Below, in pieces: positions 41,468 through 50,754 of a stretch of DNA of 64,000 nt (position 1 is its first letter; every line of letters starts with the position of its first letter). The notes below the pieces were generated by a model. That model saw nothing but the letters and a program-made list of their open reading frames with translations. It made no database searches and was not told the origin of the DNA. The position numbers and the translations under genes are program-made. The stretch is from CAXRDE01 sp964229355 (GTDB taxonomy: Bacteria; Cyanobacteriota; Sericytochromatia; UBA7694): contig CAXRDE010000003.1 of NCBI GenBank assembly GCA_964229355.1, positions 25,531 through 89,530 on the forward strand, read 5' to 3'.

Positions 41468-42295
41468 TCATTGTAACGTAAATTGCACGACATAGGCGCA
41501 AGTTAAAGGGTTCTCTAGCAACAAAAACGAAAGCTTTTGCTCAGGCCATGAAGCGGTTAAGTTTTCCGCCTGAGCCGTGATCTGAGGCAGGGGCACCTCG
41601 CTCTGAAAAGACTGTAAAGCACCCTGGTGGTTCTGTCGCCAACTTTGCGCAGCGGCGGTAAAGTCTGACAGGCTCACCTCGCTGTTTAGCCCTTCGATAG
41701 CCGCTGCGCTTAAGGCATAAGCAGCCCCATCTTCTTGCTTGTGAAGAGCCACCACAAAGTCACGGGCCACCTGAGCGCCCTGACGATCGGGGCGACAAAA
41801 ACTGACGGGATACCAGCGGCTGTCTAAAGAGAGCTCTTGCTTTAATAAAAAGCCCACACTGAGCAAGCCCTGCCCTTGCGCCTGGGAAAAGGCTGTTCTC
41901 ACACTGGCCTGTTTGGCTCCGCCCTGCAAAAAAGGCTCACCCACAGCCTGCGCCGGATAAGCCCCAAGCTTCTCGAGCTGCTGGATGACTTCAGGGCGAA
42001 GAGGCTCTGAGGCAGCAGAGGACGCTTCGGACCCCGCTGGCCCGGCCAAAGCGCTCAAAAAGGCCTGGGCACTTTTTTCAAAGTCGCGGTCTTGTTTGTG
42101 GGCAAAATACGGGGCAATTAAAATCACAAAGACAATCAAGACCCCAAAACCCACAAGGGTGAGCAAGCGGTCCATGCCCGCCAACGGAGGTCGGGGAGCT
42201 TCTGTAGCCTCTGTTATTGTGGACTGCTCCACAACGGCATCGGTCTGTTTGTCTTGACGCTGCTGGGCACGCCGCTGCTTCTTTTTACTGGCCAT
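41468..42295 (-). CDS. Single-pass membrane protein of unknown function
   Basis: The 275-residue protein has a very basic N terminus (KKKQRRAQQRQDK), one transmembrane helix at about residues 45-64 (LLTLVGFGVLIVFVILIA) and an outer domain of about 200 residues. ARDFVVALHKQEDGAAYAL within the outer domain recalls NTF2-like folds, but this is a weak impression. Its ATG overlaps the upstream stop by one base (TAATG), so it is coupled to the gene at 42295-42741. It lies upstream of tyrS. Confidence 0.6.
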   Translation of the reverse strand: MASKKKQRRAQQRQDKQTDAVVEQSTITEATEAPRPPLAGMDRLLTLVGFGVLIVFVILIAPYFAHKQDRDFEKSAQAFLSALAGPAGSEASSAASEPLRPEVIQQLEKLGAYPAQAVGEPFLQGGAKQASVRTAFSQAQGQGLLSVGFLLKQELSLDSRWYPVSFCRPDRQGAQVARDFVVALHKQEDGAAYALSAAAIEGLNSEVSLSDFTAAAQSWRQNHQGALQSFQSEVPLPQITAQAENLTASWPEQKLSFLLLENPLTCAYVVQFTLQ

Positions 42296-42741
42296 TAGGG
42301 ACGGGTCCGCTCTACCTCAGCACACCAGGAAGAGATCTTTTGATCGCCTTGCCACATAACCCCAAAACTGCGATAGCGGTCATCGTTCATATAGAGCAGG
42401 GTTTCAGAACCAATGTATAAACCGCCTTCGGCGGTATAAGACATAATTAGACAGTCTTCCATAATCAAGAGGGTGCCAATCAATAGCCCCAGGGCATTGT
42501 GTTCGGTTTCCCAGATGGTGCTTTCAACACCGGGTAAAGTGGGCTCGATATCATAGAGGTTGGCAAAGTGAAGGGGGGCAGGGGTGTGTAAAGTCATTTG
42601 GCTATTGTTCAGCCATTGTTCATCGGTGTGGGTAATACTTACATCGCCGGTAATGGGCATGGAACGCCCGTGGGCGTCATAAAAATTGCCCGCGACTTTC
42701 CATTGACCGGGCTTTAAAATATAGGTGTGTGAAACGCTCAT
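42295..42741 (-). CDS. Small beta-rich protein of unknown function
   Basis: The 148-residue protein has no signal peptide. Alternating polar and hydrophobic strands (TYILKPGQWKVAGNFYD, GGLYIGSETLLYMNDD) suggest a lipocalin-like or calycin-like barrel. No family is recognised with confidence. It is translationally coupled to the following membrane protein gene, so the two may form a complex. Confidence 0.6.
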   Translation of the reverse strand: MSVSHTYILKPGQWKVAGNFYDAHGRSMPITGDVSITHTDEQWLNNSQMTLHTPAPLHFANLYDIEPTLPGVESTIWETEHNALGLLIGTLLIMEDCLIMSYTAEGGLYIGSETLLYMNDDRYRSFGVMWQGDQKISSWCAEVERTRP

Positions 42742-42870
42742 GACGTATTCCTTCGTGGGTTAAGTGCTCCTATTATACAAAAACCGGCATTTGGATCGCT
42801 TAACACCCCGCGTAAATTTTATTTAATCTGGGGTTAATCTTATGCTGACACTTCGCCCACATCTTTTTGC

Positions 42871-42876
42871 TATTCT
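42871..42876 (+). promoter_or_regulatory. -10-like box at the efflux operon start
   Basis: TATTCT ends six bases before the ATG of the ABC ATPase gene, and no Shine-Dalgarno is visible. A CTGACA hexamer lies at 42845-42850, 20 bases upstream, which is long for a -35 spacer. A leaderless start is possible. Confidence 0.4.
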
Positions 42877-42882
42877 GAGCAC

Positions 42883-43596
42883 ATGTTAGAAACCCGTAAT
42901 CTCGTCAAAACCTATCGCATGGCCCAACAGGAAGTGCAAGCCCTCAAAGGCGTAAGCCTCAAAGTTGAAACCGGTGAAATGGTGGCGATTATGGGGCCTT
43001 CGGGCTCCGGCAAGTCAACCCTTATGACCTTACTGGGCTGTCTGGATACTCCCACCTCAGGTACCCTACGTCTGGATGATTTAGAAATTCAAGAGGCTGA
43101 TGAGGTCACCCTGGCCCAGGTACGCAACCATAAAATTGGCTTTGTGTTTCAGTCCTTTCACTTATTGCCCGATCTCAGTGCCTTAGACAACGTGGCCCTG
43201 CCCCTGTTTTATGCCCGTCGCCCTCGCGCAGAACGGGATGCCAAAGCCCAGGCAGCCCTGGAACGGGTCGGTCTGGGTGATCGGGTGCACCACAAACCCA
43301 TGGAATTGTCAGGGGGACAGCAACAGCGCGTCAGTATTGCCCGTGCCCTGGTCAATGACCCCGCCCTCATTTTAGGTGATGAACCCACTGGCGCGCTAGA
43401 CACCCGCACCAGCTATGACATTATGGCCCTGTTGCAAGAACTCAACGCCCAGGGCACCACCCTGGTGATCATTACCCATGAACCCGATATCGCCCGCTGC
43501 TGCCAACGCATTATTACCCTGCGCGACGGCGTTTTAGAATCCGATGTCCCCAATGTCCCCGAAATTCCCGTTTTGCCCCCAGAAGAGGAGTCTTAA
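42883..43596 (+). CDS. ABC transporter ATPase, MacB/LolD type
   Basis: The 237-residue ATPase has Walker A GPSGSGKST (38-46), the Q-loop FVFQSFHLLPDLSALDNV typical of the LolD/MacB group, signature LSGGQQQRVSIARAL, Walker B LILGDEPTGALD and the H-loop THE. It powers the permease encoded at the other end of the operon. The operon order is ATPase, TolC, three adaptors, permease, with short gaps or overlaps throughout. Confidence 0.95.
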   Translation: MLETRNLVKTYRMAQQEVQALKGVSLKVETGEMVAIMGPSGSGKSTLMTLLGCLDTPTSGTLRLDDLEIQEADEVTLAQVRNHKIGFVFQSFHLLPDLSALDNVALPLFYARRPRAERDAKAQAALERVGLGDRVHHKPMELSGGQQQRVSIARALVNDPALILGDEPTGALDTRTSYDIMALLQELNAQGTTLVIITHEPDIARCCQRIITLRDGVLESDVPNVPEIPVLPPEEES

Positions 43597-43600
43597 AGTC

Positions 43601-45112
43601 ATGCTTTTGCGTTTATTACTGGGCGGTAGCCTGGTGTTTGGTTTTGCTTCCCCCCTATACGCTCAGTCCCCATCAACAGAGACAGCTGCACCGCAAAGCA
43701 CCCAGGCCCTGAGTCTACAGGCTTGCCTGGAGATGGCCCTGCAGCACAACCCTCAATTGCAGCGCTCGCGCCTTGCCATTCAGGCCAGCAACGCTCGCCT
43801 GGCCCAGGAATGGGCCAATTATGGACTCACCCTGGGGGCCAATGCCAGCCTACGCCAGAACGCCAGCCCGGCCTCTTCCTCGTTTATTGAGGGCGCTGAA
43901 ATTCTCAACCAAACCCGCCAGCAGTACAATATGTATTTGGATCAAGATATTGCCACTGGCGGGAACTTGCGCCTCACCTTAGACAATAGTGTTTTAAACA
44001 GTAACTCCACACGGGTAGATTTTAACCCCGCCATTGCGCCTCAATTGGGCTTAAGCTTTACCCAACCTTTGCTGCGCAATGCTTTCAACGGCTTTCGCAA
44101 TATTGAAGTACAAAAGCAGCAATTGGCAATCACCCAGCAGGATCTGAAACAAACGGCTCTGGACACCGCCTTTGACGTACAGGCCAGCTATTGGAACCTG
44201 GTGCGCTACCAGGAACAATTGGTGGTGCTCAAGCAATCCCTGGAAATTTTAAACCAGCTCTTAATCATGAACCAGGAAAAAGAAAAAGCGGGATTTTTGT
44301 CGCGCATTGATGTGTTGCAAACCCAGGCCCGCATTGCCAGCCGTCAGGCCAATTTATTGGACGCCGAACGCAACCTGGCCAATACCCGCGACCAATTGAA
44401 GCAGTACCTTAACCCCGACCAGAATCCGGCCCTGGATTGGGACGTGATTTTGGAGCCCACCGATACGCCCCAGTACACGCCCCGTGAAGTCAATGAAACC
44501 GAAAGTTACACCACGGCGCTGGCTCAGCGGCCCGACTATCTGGCAGCCCTGTTGCGCCTTGAGGTGTTGCAGGAACAAGAACGCATTGCCGCGCAAAACC
44601 TTTTGCCCCAGTTACAACTGCAGAGCTCAGCAGGTTTAGAGTCTTTAAATCAAAACTACGGCAGCGCCCTGGCCCAATTGTTTTCGATGAACACCTACTT
44701 CTGGTCTGCAGGTTTAAATTTCGAAATCCCCGTGGTGGGCAATACCTTTGCTGCCCAGCACCAGCAACAGGTGTTGGCCCGACAACAACAAGAGCAACAA
44801 CTGGTGTTCTTGCGCCAGCAAATCCGCCGTGAAATTCGTCAGGCGGTACGCAATGTGGACCTGGTGGGCAAACAGGTGGCCGCCACCCGGGAAGCCACAG
44901 CCCTGGCAGAAGAACAATTAAAGGCCCAAACCGAAAAGCTCAATTTGGGCCTGACCACCAACTTTCAGGTTTTACAATTTCAGCAGGATTTTGAAAACGC
45001 CAGTCTGGCCGAAGTCAATGCCACCCTGTCTTACATTCAGGCCCTCAACGCCCTGTCCCGCCAGGAAGGCACGCTCATCAAAGCCTTTGCTCTGGATGCG
45101 TACCTCTCATGA
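43601..45112 (+). CDS. TolC-family outer-membrane efflux protein
   Basis: The 503-residue protein has a signal peptide (residues 1-22, ending PLYAQ). Two repeated halves each hold an outer-membrane strand pair and long coiled helices, as in OEP-family channels (LSLQACLEMALQHNPQLQRSR at the start of the mature protein). It forms the trimeric exit duct of the efflux pump. The start at 43601 is five bases after the ATPase stop. The stop overlaps the next gene (ATGA). Confidence 0.93.
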   Translation: MLLRLLLGGSLVFGFASPLYAQSPSTETAAPQSTQALSLQACLEMALQHNPQLQRSRLAIQASNARLAQEWANYGLTLGANASLRQNASPASSSFIEGAEILNQTRQQYNMYLDQDIATGGNLRLTLDNSVLNSNSTRVDFNPAIAPQLGLSFTQPLLRNAFNGFRNIEVQKQQLAITQQDLKQTALDTAFDVQASYWNLVRYQEQLVVLKQSLEILNQLLIMNQEKEKAGFLSRIDVLQTQARIASRQANLLDAERNLANTRDQLKQYLNPDQNPALDWDVILEPTDTPQYTPREVNETESYTTALAQRPDYLAALLRLEVLQEQERIAAQNLLPQLQLQSSAGLESLNQNYGSALAQLFSMNTYFWSAGLNFEIPVVGNTFAAQHQQQVLARQQQEQQLVFLRQQIRREIRQAVRNVDLVGKQVAATREATALAEEQLKAQTEKLNLGLTTNFQVLQFQQDFENASLAEVNATLSYIQALNALSRQEGTLIKAFALDAYLS

Positions 45113-46536
45113 AGACACATCCCACGCACATATTGCTGTGCCTTAGCCTCTTGCTGTGCAGCGCATTGCCGCTGAGCGCCTGTCAATCCACAGAGACCGA
45201 AAGTTACACCAACCAAATTCAGCTCAAAAAAGCCCCCTTTGTACACCGGGTACACAGCGAAGGCGAGTTGGTGCCCGTGGAAAAAACCACCTTGCAGGTG
45301 CCACGCCGTCTCTGGGGAACCCTGGAGTATCTGGTGCCCGAGGGCACCACCGTCAAAAAAGGTGACGTGGTGGCACGGGTCAGCACCCGCCAGTTTACCG
45401 AACAGGTGAGCCGCTACGCCAATAATATGGCCGACAGCCGCACCGAAATGCGGGTGCGTCAGATGCAAATTCCCCTTGAGACCCTCAAAATGCGCAGTAC
45501 CCTGGCCGAACAAAAGCACGCCGCTACCCTCAAACGCCTCAGCGAACAAGAGGTGCGGCAAGGCCCCCGTGAAAACGAACGGGTCGCCGTTCAGGTGGAG
45601 GCCGAGAAAGCCCGCTTACAGGCTGACGCCGTGCCCTTAAATGCCCAGGAGAAACTGGCCGAGCAAGGGTATATTTCAGAAACAGAAGTGGATAGCGCCC
45701 GCCAACAATTATTGCAGCAAGAAACCCTGGCCAAACAGGCCGAATTAAAACAGATTCAACAAAGCCTGACCTACCGTCAGCCTGAGGTCAACAAAGCGGC
45801 GCTCGAAACCCGCGCCGCCGAGCTGCAAACCCAGATCACCCGTTTAGAAGGCGACGCCAAAGCATCTCTTTTGCGGACCCAGCAACTCTCGAGCAAAGGG
45901 CGCTCTGCCTCACTCAATCGCCGGGTGCGCAATATTGAAGACCGCATGAACAACGCCGAAATGACCGCCCCCTTTGCAGGCACGATTATTTATCCGCGCA
46001 TTTCAGGTGTGCAGGCCCCTTTTACCGGCATGGAGGTCTATAACGGCATGCCCATTGTACAGGTGGCGCAAACCCATCAATTACAGGTTTTGACCCGTAT
46101 TCATGAATTTGACATTCCCGCCATTAAAGAAGGGCAAAAAGCCACACTGATAGCGCCGGGGCTTCCGCAACACCCCCTCAAAGGAACCGTGAGTAAAGTG
46201 CATAAATTGGCCCGTTTTAAAGATGAAAGCAAGCCCGTGGGGCTCAAGTATTTTGATGTAGAGATCACGCTCGACGATGACACATTGCCCCCTGGCTTTA
46301 AGGCCCAAATGCAGGTAGAGGTAACCCTTGAAGCCCAACAGCAAGACAACGCCTGGCTGATTCCCCAGGAATACCTCGTCAGTGAGAAAGATCAGAACTT
46401 TCTCTGGCAGTGGCAAGGAGGCAAAGCGGTCAAAGTACCCGTGACCACCGGCCCACGCAATGAAAATGAAGTGGTCATTACCGGCAATTGGCAGGGCACA
46501 GAACACTTTGTCTTGCCCGCAGAGGCCACCCCATGA
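45109..46536 (+). CDS. Periplasmic adaptor lipoprotein (HlyD/MacA type), first of three
   Basis: The 475-residue lipoprotein has the lipobox LSAC (Cys24). Barrel and lipoyl-like halves (VPEGTTVKKGDVVARV and FAGTIIYP) flank a long alpha-helical hairpin at about residues 95-285, rich in Glu, Gln and Lys. Adaptors of this kind link an inner-membrane ABC permease to TolC. It is coupled to both neighbours by ATGA overlaps. Confidence 0.9.
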   Translation: MKTHPTHILLCLSLLLCSALPLSACQSTETESYTNQIQLKKAPFVHRVHSEGELVPVEKTTLQVPRRLWGTLEYLVPEGTTVKKGDVVARVSTRQFTEQVSRYANNMADSRTEMRVRQMQIPLETLKMRSTLAEQKHAATLKRLSEQEVRQGPRENERVAVQVEAEKARLQADAVPLNAQEKLAEQGYISETEVDSARQQLLQQETLAKQAELKQIQQSLTYRQPEVNKAALETRAAELQTQITRLEGDAKASLLRTQQLSSKGRSASLNRRVRNIEDRMNNAEMTAPFAGTIIYPRISGVQAPFTGMEVYNGMPIVQVAQTHQLQVLTRIHEFDIPAIKEGQKATLIAPGLPQHPLKGTVSKVHKLARFKDESKPVGLKYFDVEITLDDDTLPPGFKAQMQVEVTLEAQQQDNAWLIPQEYLVSEKDQNFLWQWQGGKAVKVPVTTGPRNENEVVITGNWQGTEHFVLPAEATP

Positions 46537-47972
46537 GGTTTTGTCAATGCCCCGTGTGGCGGGTCTGGGTCATTGGACTGCTGCTGGCGGTGCAAGGCTG
46601 CCGTGCCCCGGAACCTGAACTCACCACCTTTACGGTGACCCGCCAGGACCTGACCCTCCATATTCAGGAAACCGGCTGGATCGGCTCTGCCGAGGAAATT
46701 TCGATTCGCGCTCCCTTTGATGCCCCGCTGGTGAACCTTGTACCTGAAGGCAAAGTGGTCAAAAAAGGCGATCTGCTGGGCAAGCTGGAGAGTTCCAGTC
46801 AGGCCCAGGAAAAAGAAGTCCAGCAGCTTGCCGTGCAAGAAGCAGAAGTAGATAGCAAATTAAGTAAGCACCAGAGCGATGTGGAAAAACAACGCTTGCA
46901 GCACCAGGTGCGGCAGGCCCGCTTACAACACAGCTTAGAAAAACTGCGCTTAACCCAGCTCAAAACCGAGCGTGACACCGCTGAATTGACCCGTTTAGAA
47001 GCGGGCTTAAAGTCATTAGAACAGCGCATGGCCATGCTCAAGCTCGAAAGCGATGAACGCAACCGATTGTTTAACCTGGGGTATTTATCGCAGCAGGAAC
47101 GCGATCAAAGTGCCCTGGACTTAAAGCTGGCCGCCGAAGAAAAAACCCAGCTGCTGGCAGAGCGTAAAGTGGCCCAGGCGGGGCCCGCAGGCCCGGTGAT
47201 TGCCCGCCAGCAGAAACAGGCCCAGTTTGCCGGCCAACAGGTGCAGCGCCTCAATAAAGAAGCCCAGATCAATCAAAAAATCTTGCGGGTACAAAGCCAG
47301 GCAGCTCAACGTAAACAAGAGCGTTTAAAAAAGAATGTGGCATATTACCAGGAGATGGTCACCTCAAGCCAATTGCTGAGTCCCGCAGCAGGGACCGTGG
47401 TCTATGGCAAATTGCAGGTGGGCCAGGATCTGGTGCCCATTAAAGCCGGTGATGCCCTCAAAGAAGGGGTCGAAGTGGTCAAAATTGTGAACCTCAAAAA
47501 GCCCTTGCTGCGCTTCACCCTTCATGAAATCGATGCGCCCCGCGTGCAGGTGGGACAGCGCACCCAAATTCATTTGGACGCTTACCCTGAAACGCCTTTT
47601 TACGGCAAAGTCTCTCGCCTCTTGCCCGTGGCACGCACCCAGGAAAGCAATGACCTGCTGGCCCTGCGAGGCATTGAAGGCGAAATTGAGCTGGAGCCAG
47701 GTTTTCCAGAAGCCCTGATGCGCCCTGGCATGACCTGTGCGCTACACATCGAAGTACTCACCCGTCCCCAGGTGCTCAGTGTGCCCACCCAGGCCCTGCA
47801 CCATGAAGGCGACACCACCTATTGCTGGGTCCAAAGAAACGGCAGCTACGAAAAACAAGCGGTAGAAACCGGGCTCAGTAGCATTGCCGCCACCGAAATT
47901 ACCAAAGGCTTACAAGCCGGAGATGTGGTGAGACTGCCTCCCACCACCCCTGAGGAATCTGATCATGTCTAA
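46533..47972 (+). CDS. Periplasmic adaptor protein (HlyD/MacA type), second of three
   Basis: The 479-residue protein has an N-terminal signal or anchor (VWVIGLLLAVQGC, a possible but non-ideal lipobox). The lipoyl half VPEGKVVKKGDLLGKLESS and the later AAGTVVYGKLQVGQ flank a coiled-coil hairpin of about 200 residues. The C-terminal beta-barrel and membrane-proximal domains are present. It diverges clearly from the first and third adaptors, so it is not a recent copy. Confidence 0.9.
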   Translation: MRFCQCPVWRVWVIGLLLAVQGCRAPEPELTTFTVTRQDLTLHIQETGWIGSAEEISIRAPFDAPLVNLVPEGKVVKKGDLLGKLESSSQAQEKEVQQLAVQEAEVDSKLSKHQSDVEKQRLQHQVRQARLQHSLEKLRLTQLKTERDTAELTRLEAGLKSLEQRMAMLKLESDERNRLFNLGYLSQQERDQSALDLKLAAEEKTQLLAERKVAQAGPAGPVIARQQKQAQFAGQQVQRLNKEAQINQKILRVQSQAAQRKQERLKKNVAYYQEMVTSSQLLSPAAGTVVYGKLQVGQDLVPIKAGDALKEGVEVVKIVNLKKPLLRFTLHEIDAPRVQVGQRTQIHLDAYPETPFYGKVSRLLPVARTQESNDLLALRGIEGEIELEPGFPEALMRPGMTCALHIEVLTRPQVLSVPTQALHHEGDTTYCWVQRNGSYEKQAVETGLSSIAATEITKGLQAGDVVRLPPTTPEESDHV

Positions 47973-49440
47973 ACGCAAAAAGCCAGCCCCCTGGCGTCTG
48001 GGAGCCCTGGTGCTCGTCGCCGTGGCGCTCCTGGGCTACGGTGTACAATCCCAAAGGATACCCCTGCAAGGCTGGAACGGCAGCGACAGCGAGCTGGCCG
48101 ACGCTGGCCAGCTGGTGACCGTCACCCAGGGTAATTTTGCCCGCACCCTGCAATTGGTGGCCCAGGTGGAGGCCCAAAAGCAGGTGTATCTGGCGGCCCC
48201 CTTTAATGCCAAACTGGCCATGGTGGTCGAAGAAGGCAAAGCGGTGAAAGCCCAGGAAGTCATTGCGCGTTTAGAAACCAAGGACATTGAAGATCGCTTA
48301 GAAGAGAGCAAACTGGAGTTGCAAAGCAACGCCGCCGCCTTAACAGAGCACGATCGCAATCAACAGGCTGAAGTCATTCGGCTGGATGCACAGATTCAAA
48401 CCGCCCAAAATGCCGTCAACATGGCGCAATTGGAACTGCAAACCCTCAAAGCAGGCACCCCCGCAGAAGAACTCAAAAAGCTCAAACTGCAATACACCCT
48501 CACCGAAAGCGCCCTGCAACGGGCCAAAACCGATCTGGGACTCAAAGAAAAACTGGCCGCACGGGGCATGAGCTCACGCCTTGAGGTGTTGCAAAGTCAA
48601 TTGCAGGTGGCCCAAAAAGAAGAAGCCTTTCAGGTGGCCGAAGCCCGGTACCAGGTGGCCAAAAAAGGAGCCACACCTCTGGCGCTGCACATTGCGCGCA
48701 CCGCCCTTGAACAGGCCCAGGACAAGCTCAAATGGGCCCAGCAAGAAAAAGCCCTGACCCTAAAAAGCAGTCAATTTGAACGCGAAAAAAAACGCTTAAA
48801 GCGCGATGCCTCTCAGGCCGAGGTTAAACAACTTGAAACGCAGCTCAAAGCCGCCGTGCTTAAAGCCCCGCTGGCCGGTACCGTGGTGCTCAACAAAAGC
48901 TTTACCCGTGAAGGTCTCAAGCAAGTTAGCGTGGGTGATGACGTCTTTGAGGGCAACCCCTTTGTATCGGTGGCTGATCTCGAAAAGGTGAGTCTACAAG
49001 GGGAAGTAGACGAAATCGTACTGCGCTATTTAAAACCCGGCATGCCCGCGGAAATTCGCATCCCCAGCCTCAAAGGCCAGCGCTTTGACGCCAAACTGAC
49101 CCAGATTGGCATTCTGGCCCACGAACGCAGCGGTCGCCAAAACACCGCCGGGCTGAGTCGCGTGTTCGATGTGCGCTTTGAGCCCAGCCAACACGATGTG
49201 TTTGCCCCCGGTGCCACCGTGGATATTACCCTGCCCATTGAAACCCAGAAAAATGTCTTAATATTGCCCCGCACCGCCATTCAGCGCAGTGCCGAAGGTG
49301 AACATTTTGTACGCCTGGCCAGCGGTGAAACCCAGACGGTCAAACTCGGTCCCAGTAACGCTGACGAGGTGGTCATTGCCGAAGGCCTCAGCGCGGGCCA
49401 ACAGGTCTATACAACCCAAACCCCAGAGGTGGCCTCATGA
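47965..49440 (+). CDS. Periplasmic adaptor protein (HlyD/MacA type), third of three
   Basis: The 491-residue protein is anchored by one N-terminal helix (LGALVLVAVALLGYGV) after a basic KRKKPAPWR. The lipoyl-like half-motif VEEGKAVKAQEVIARLE and KAPLAGTVVLNKSF flank a long helical hairpin. Its ATG overlaps the second adaptor by eight bases, and its stop overlaps the permease start (ATGA). Position next to the permease suggests it is the one that contacts it directly, which is inference. Confidence 0.9.
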   Translation: MSKRKKPAPWRLGALVLVAVALLGYGVQSQRIPLQGWNGSDSELADAGQLVTVTQGNFARTLQLVAQVEAQKQVYLAAPFNAKLAMVVEEGKAVKAQEVIARLETKDIEDRLEESKLELQSNAAALTEHDRNQQAEVIRLDAQIQTAQNAVNMAQLELQTLKAGTPAEELKKLKLQYTLTESALQRAKTDLGLKEKLAARGMSSRLEVLQSQLQVAQKEEAFQVAEARYQVAKKGATPLALHIARTALEQAQDKLKWAQQEKALTLKSSQFEREKKRLKRDASQAEVKQLETQLKAAVLKAPLAGTVVLNKSFTREGLKQVSVGDDVFEGNPFVSVADLEKVSLQGEVDEIVLRYLKPGMPAEIRIPSLKGQRFDAKLTQIGILAHERSGRQNTAGLSRVFDVRFEPSQHDVFAPGATVDITLPIETQKNVLILPRTAIQRSAEGEHFVRLASGETQTVKLGPSNADEVVIAEGLSAGQQVYTTQTPEVAS

Positions 49441-50699
49441 ATTTTTGGTGGGAAAGTCTCTGGTCAGCACTCAAAAGCTTATACCAACACCGTTTACGCA
49501 CCCTCTTAACCATGTTAGGGGTTATTTTTGGCGTGGCCGCCGTGATTGCCATGCTCTCCATTGGTAAGGGTGCTGAACAAGAAGCGGTAGAGCAAATTGC
49601 CGCCTTTGGTCTCAACAATATCCGCATTTACGCTGAGCCCCTCAAAGAAGAAGATCGCCTCAAGGCTGAGCGCACCCCTTCGGTGGGTCTCTCAGCCGAA
49701 GACGCCCAATACCTCAAAGAAGAACTCAGCTACATCGCCCATATTGCCCCCCAAAACCTCCTCGATAAGCCCGTCTATTACCGAGAGCACAGTCCCGAAG
49801 CCCAGGTGGTGGGCACCACTCCCGACTATTTGCCCGTAAGCCAGGCCAAAATGGCCGCCGGACGCTTTCTCAACGCCGACGATATCGCCCAGTACCGCAA
49901 GGTGTGCGTGTTATCTTATGCGCTGGTGCAACAGCTCTTTTTAGAAAAAGATCCCCTGGGTTCAGAAATTACCCTGGGAGGCCAGCGCTTTACGGTCATT
50001 GGCTATTTAGAAGATCCCCTGCGTACCAAAGAGCGGGTACAAATCAAAGCCCGCAACACCGCCTTAGATATTTACATTCCCCTGAGCACCTCGCTCAAAA
50101 AATTGAGCATTACCCCTGCCGAAGACAGCCCTTACAACCAAACGGCCTACCATGTGATTGACGAGATCTCGCTAGAGGTCACCGGCCCTGAGTATCTGGC
50201 CCCCGCCCGCGTTGCCATTCAGAGCATTTTAAACCGCCGCCATTATGGCCTGGTGGATTATGAGATTGTGGTGCCCACCGAATTGTTAGAGCAAAGTCAA
50301 AAAACCCAGCGCCTGTTTAACCTGGTCATGGGTTGCATTGCCGGGCTCTCGCTGCTGGTAGGGGGGATTGGCATTATGAACATTATGCTGGCCAGCGTCA
50401 CCGAGCGCACCCGCCAAATCGGCATTCGCCGGGCTGTAGGCGCCACCCCCAACGACATTCTGATCTTCTTTCTTTTGGAGTCCATGCTGATCAGCCTGAT
50501 TGGCGGGCTGATTGGCATTGCCACCGGCGTGATTCTAAGCGGTGTGGTCAGTTGGAGCGTGGGCTGGAAGACGGTGGTCTCGGTACAGGCCATTGTGCTC
50601 TCTTTTGGCGTGTCGTCGTTGGTGGGGATTTTCTTTGGACTCTACCCCGCCTGGCGCGCCGCTCAAATGGATCCCATTACCGCCCTGCGTCATGAGTAG
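49437..50699 (+). CDS. MacB/FtsX-type ABC transporter permease
   Basis: The 420-residue permease has one N-terminal helix (LRTLLTMLGVIFGVAAVIAM), a periplasmic MacB-like domain at about residues 45-275, and three C-terminal helices with RTRQIGIRRAVGATPNDIL, the FtsX signature. Unlike MacB, the ATPase is on a separate gene at the operon's start. Such transporters work by mechanotransmission, moving toxins, antibiotics, siderophores or lipoproteins from the periplasm through TolC. Confidence 0.95.
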   Translation: MNFWWESLWSALKSLYQHRLRTLLTMLGVIFGVAAVIAMLSIGKGAEQEAVEQIAAFGLNNIRIYAEPLKEEDRLKAERTPSVGLSAEDAQYLKEELSYIAHIAPQNLLDKPVYYREHSPEAQVVGTTPDYLPVSQAKMAAGRFLNADDIAQYRKVCVLSYALVQQLFLEKDPLGSEITLGGQRFTVIGYLEDPLRTKERVQIKARNTALDIYIPLSTSLKKLSITPAEDSPYNQTAYHVIDEISLEVTGPEYLAPARVAIQSILNRRHYGLVDYEIVVPTELLEQSQKTQRLFNLVMGCIAGLSLLVGGIGIMNIMLASVTERTRQIGIRRAVGATPNDILIFFLLESMLISLIGGLIGIATGVILSGVVSWSVGWKTVVSVQAIVLSFGVSSLVGIFFGLYPAWRAAQMDPITALRHE

Positions 50700-50754
50700 T
50701 GGCAGGTGGTATAGTACCTCATAAAATCGACGGCCCTTAAAGGAAGGTATCGCC

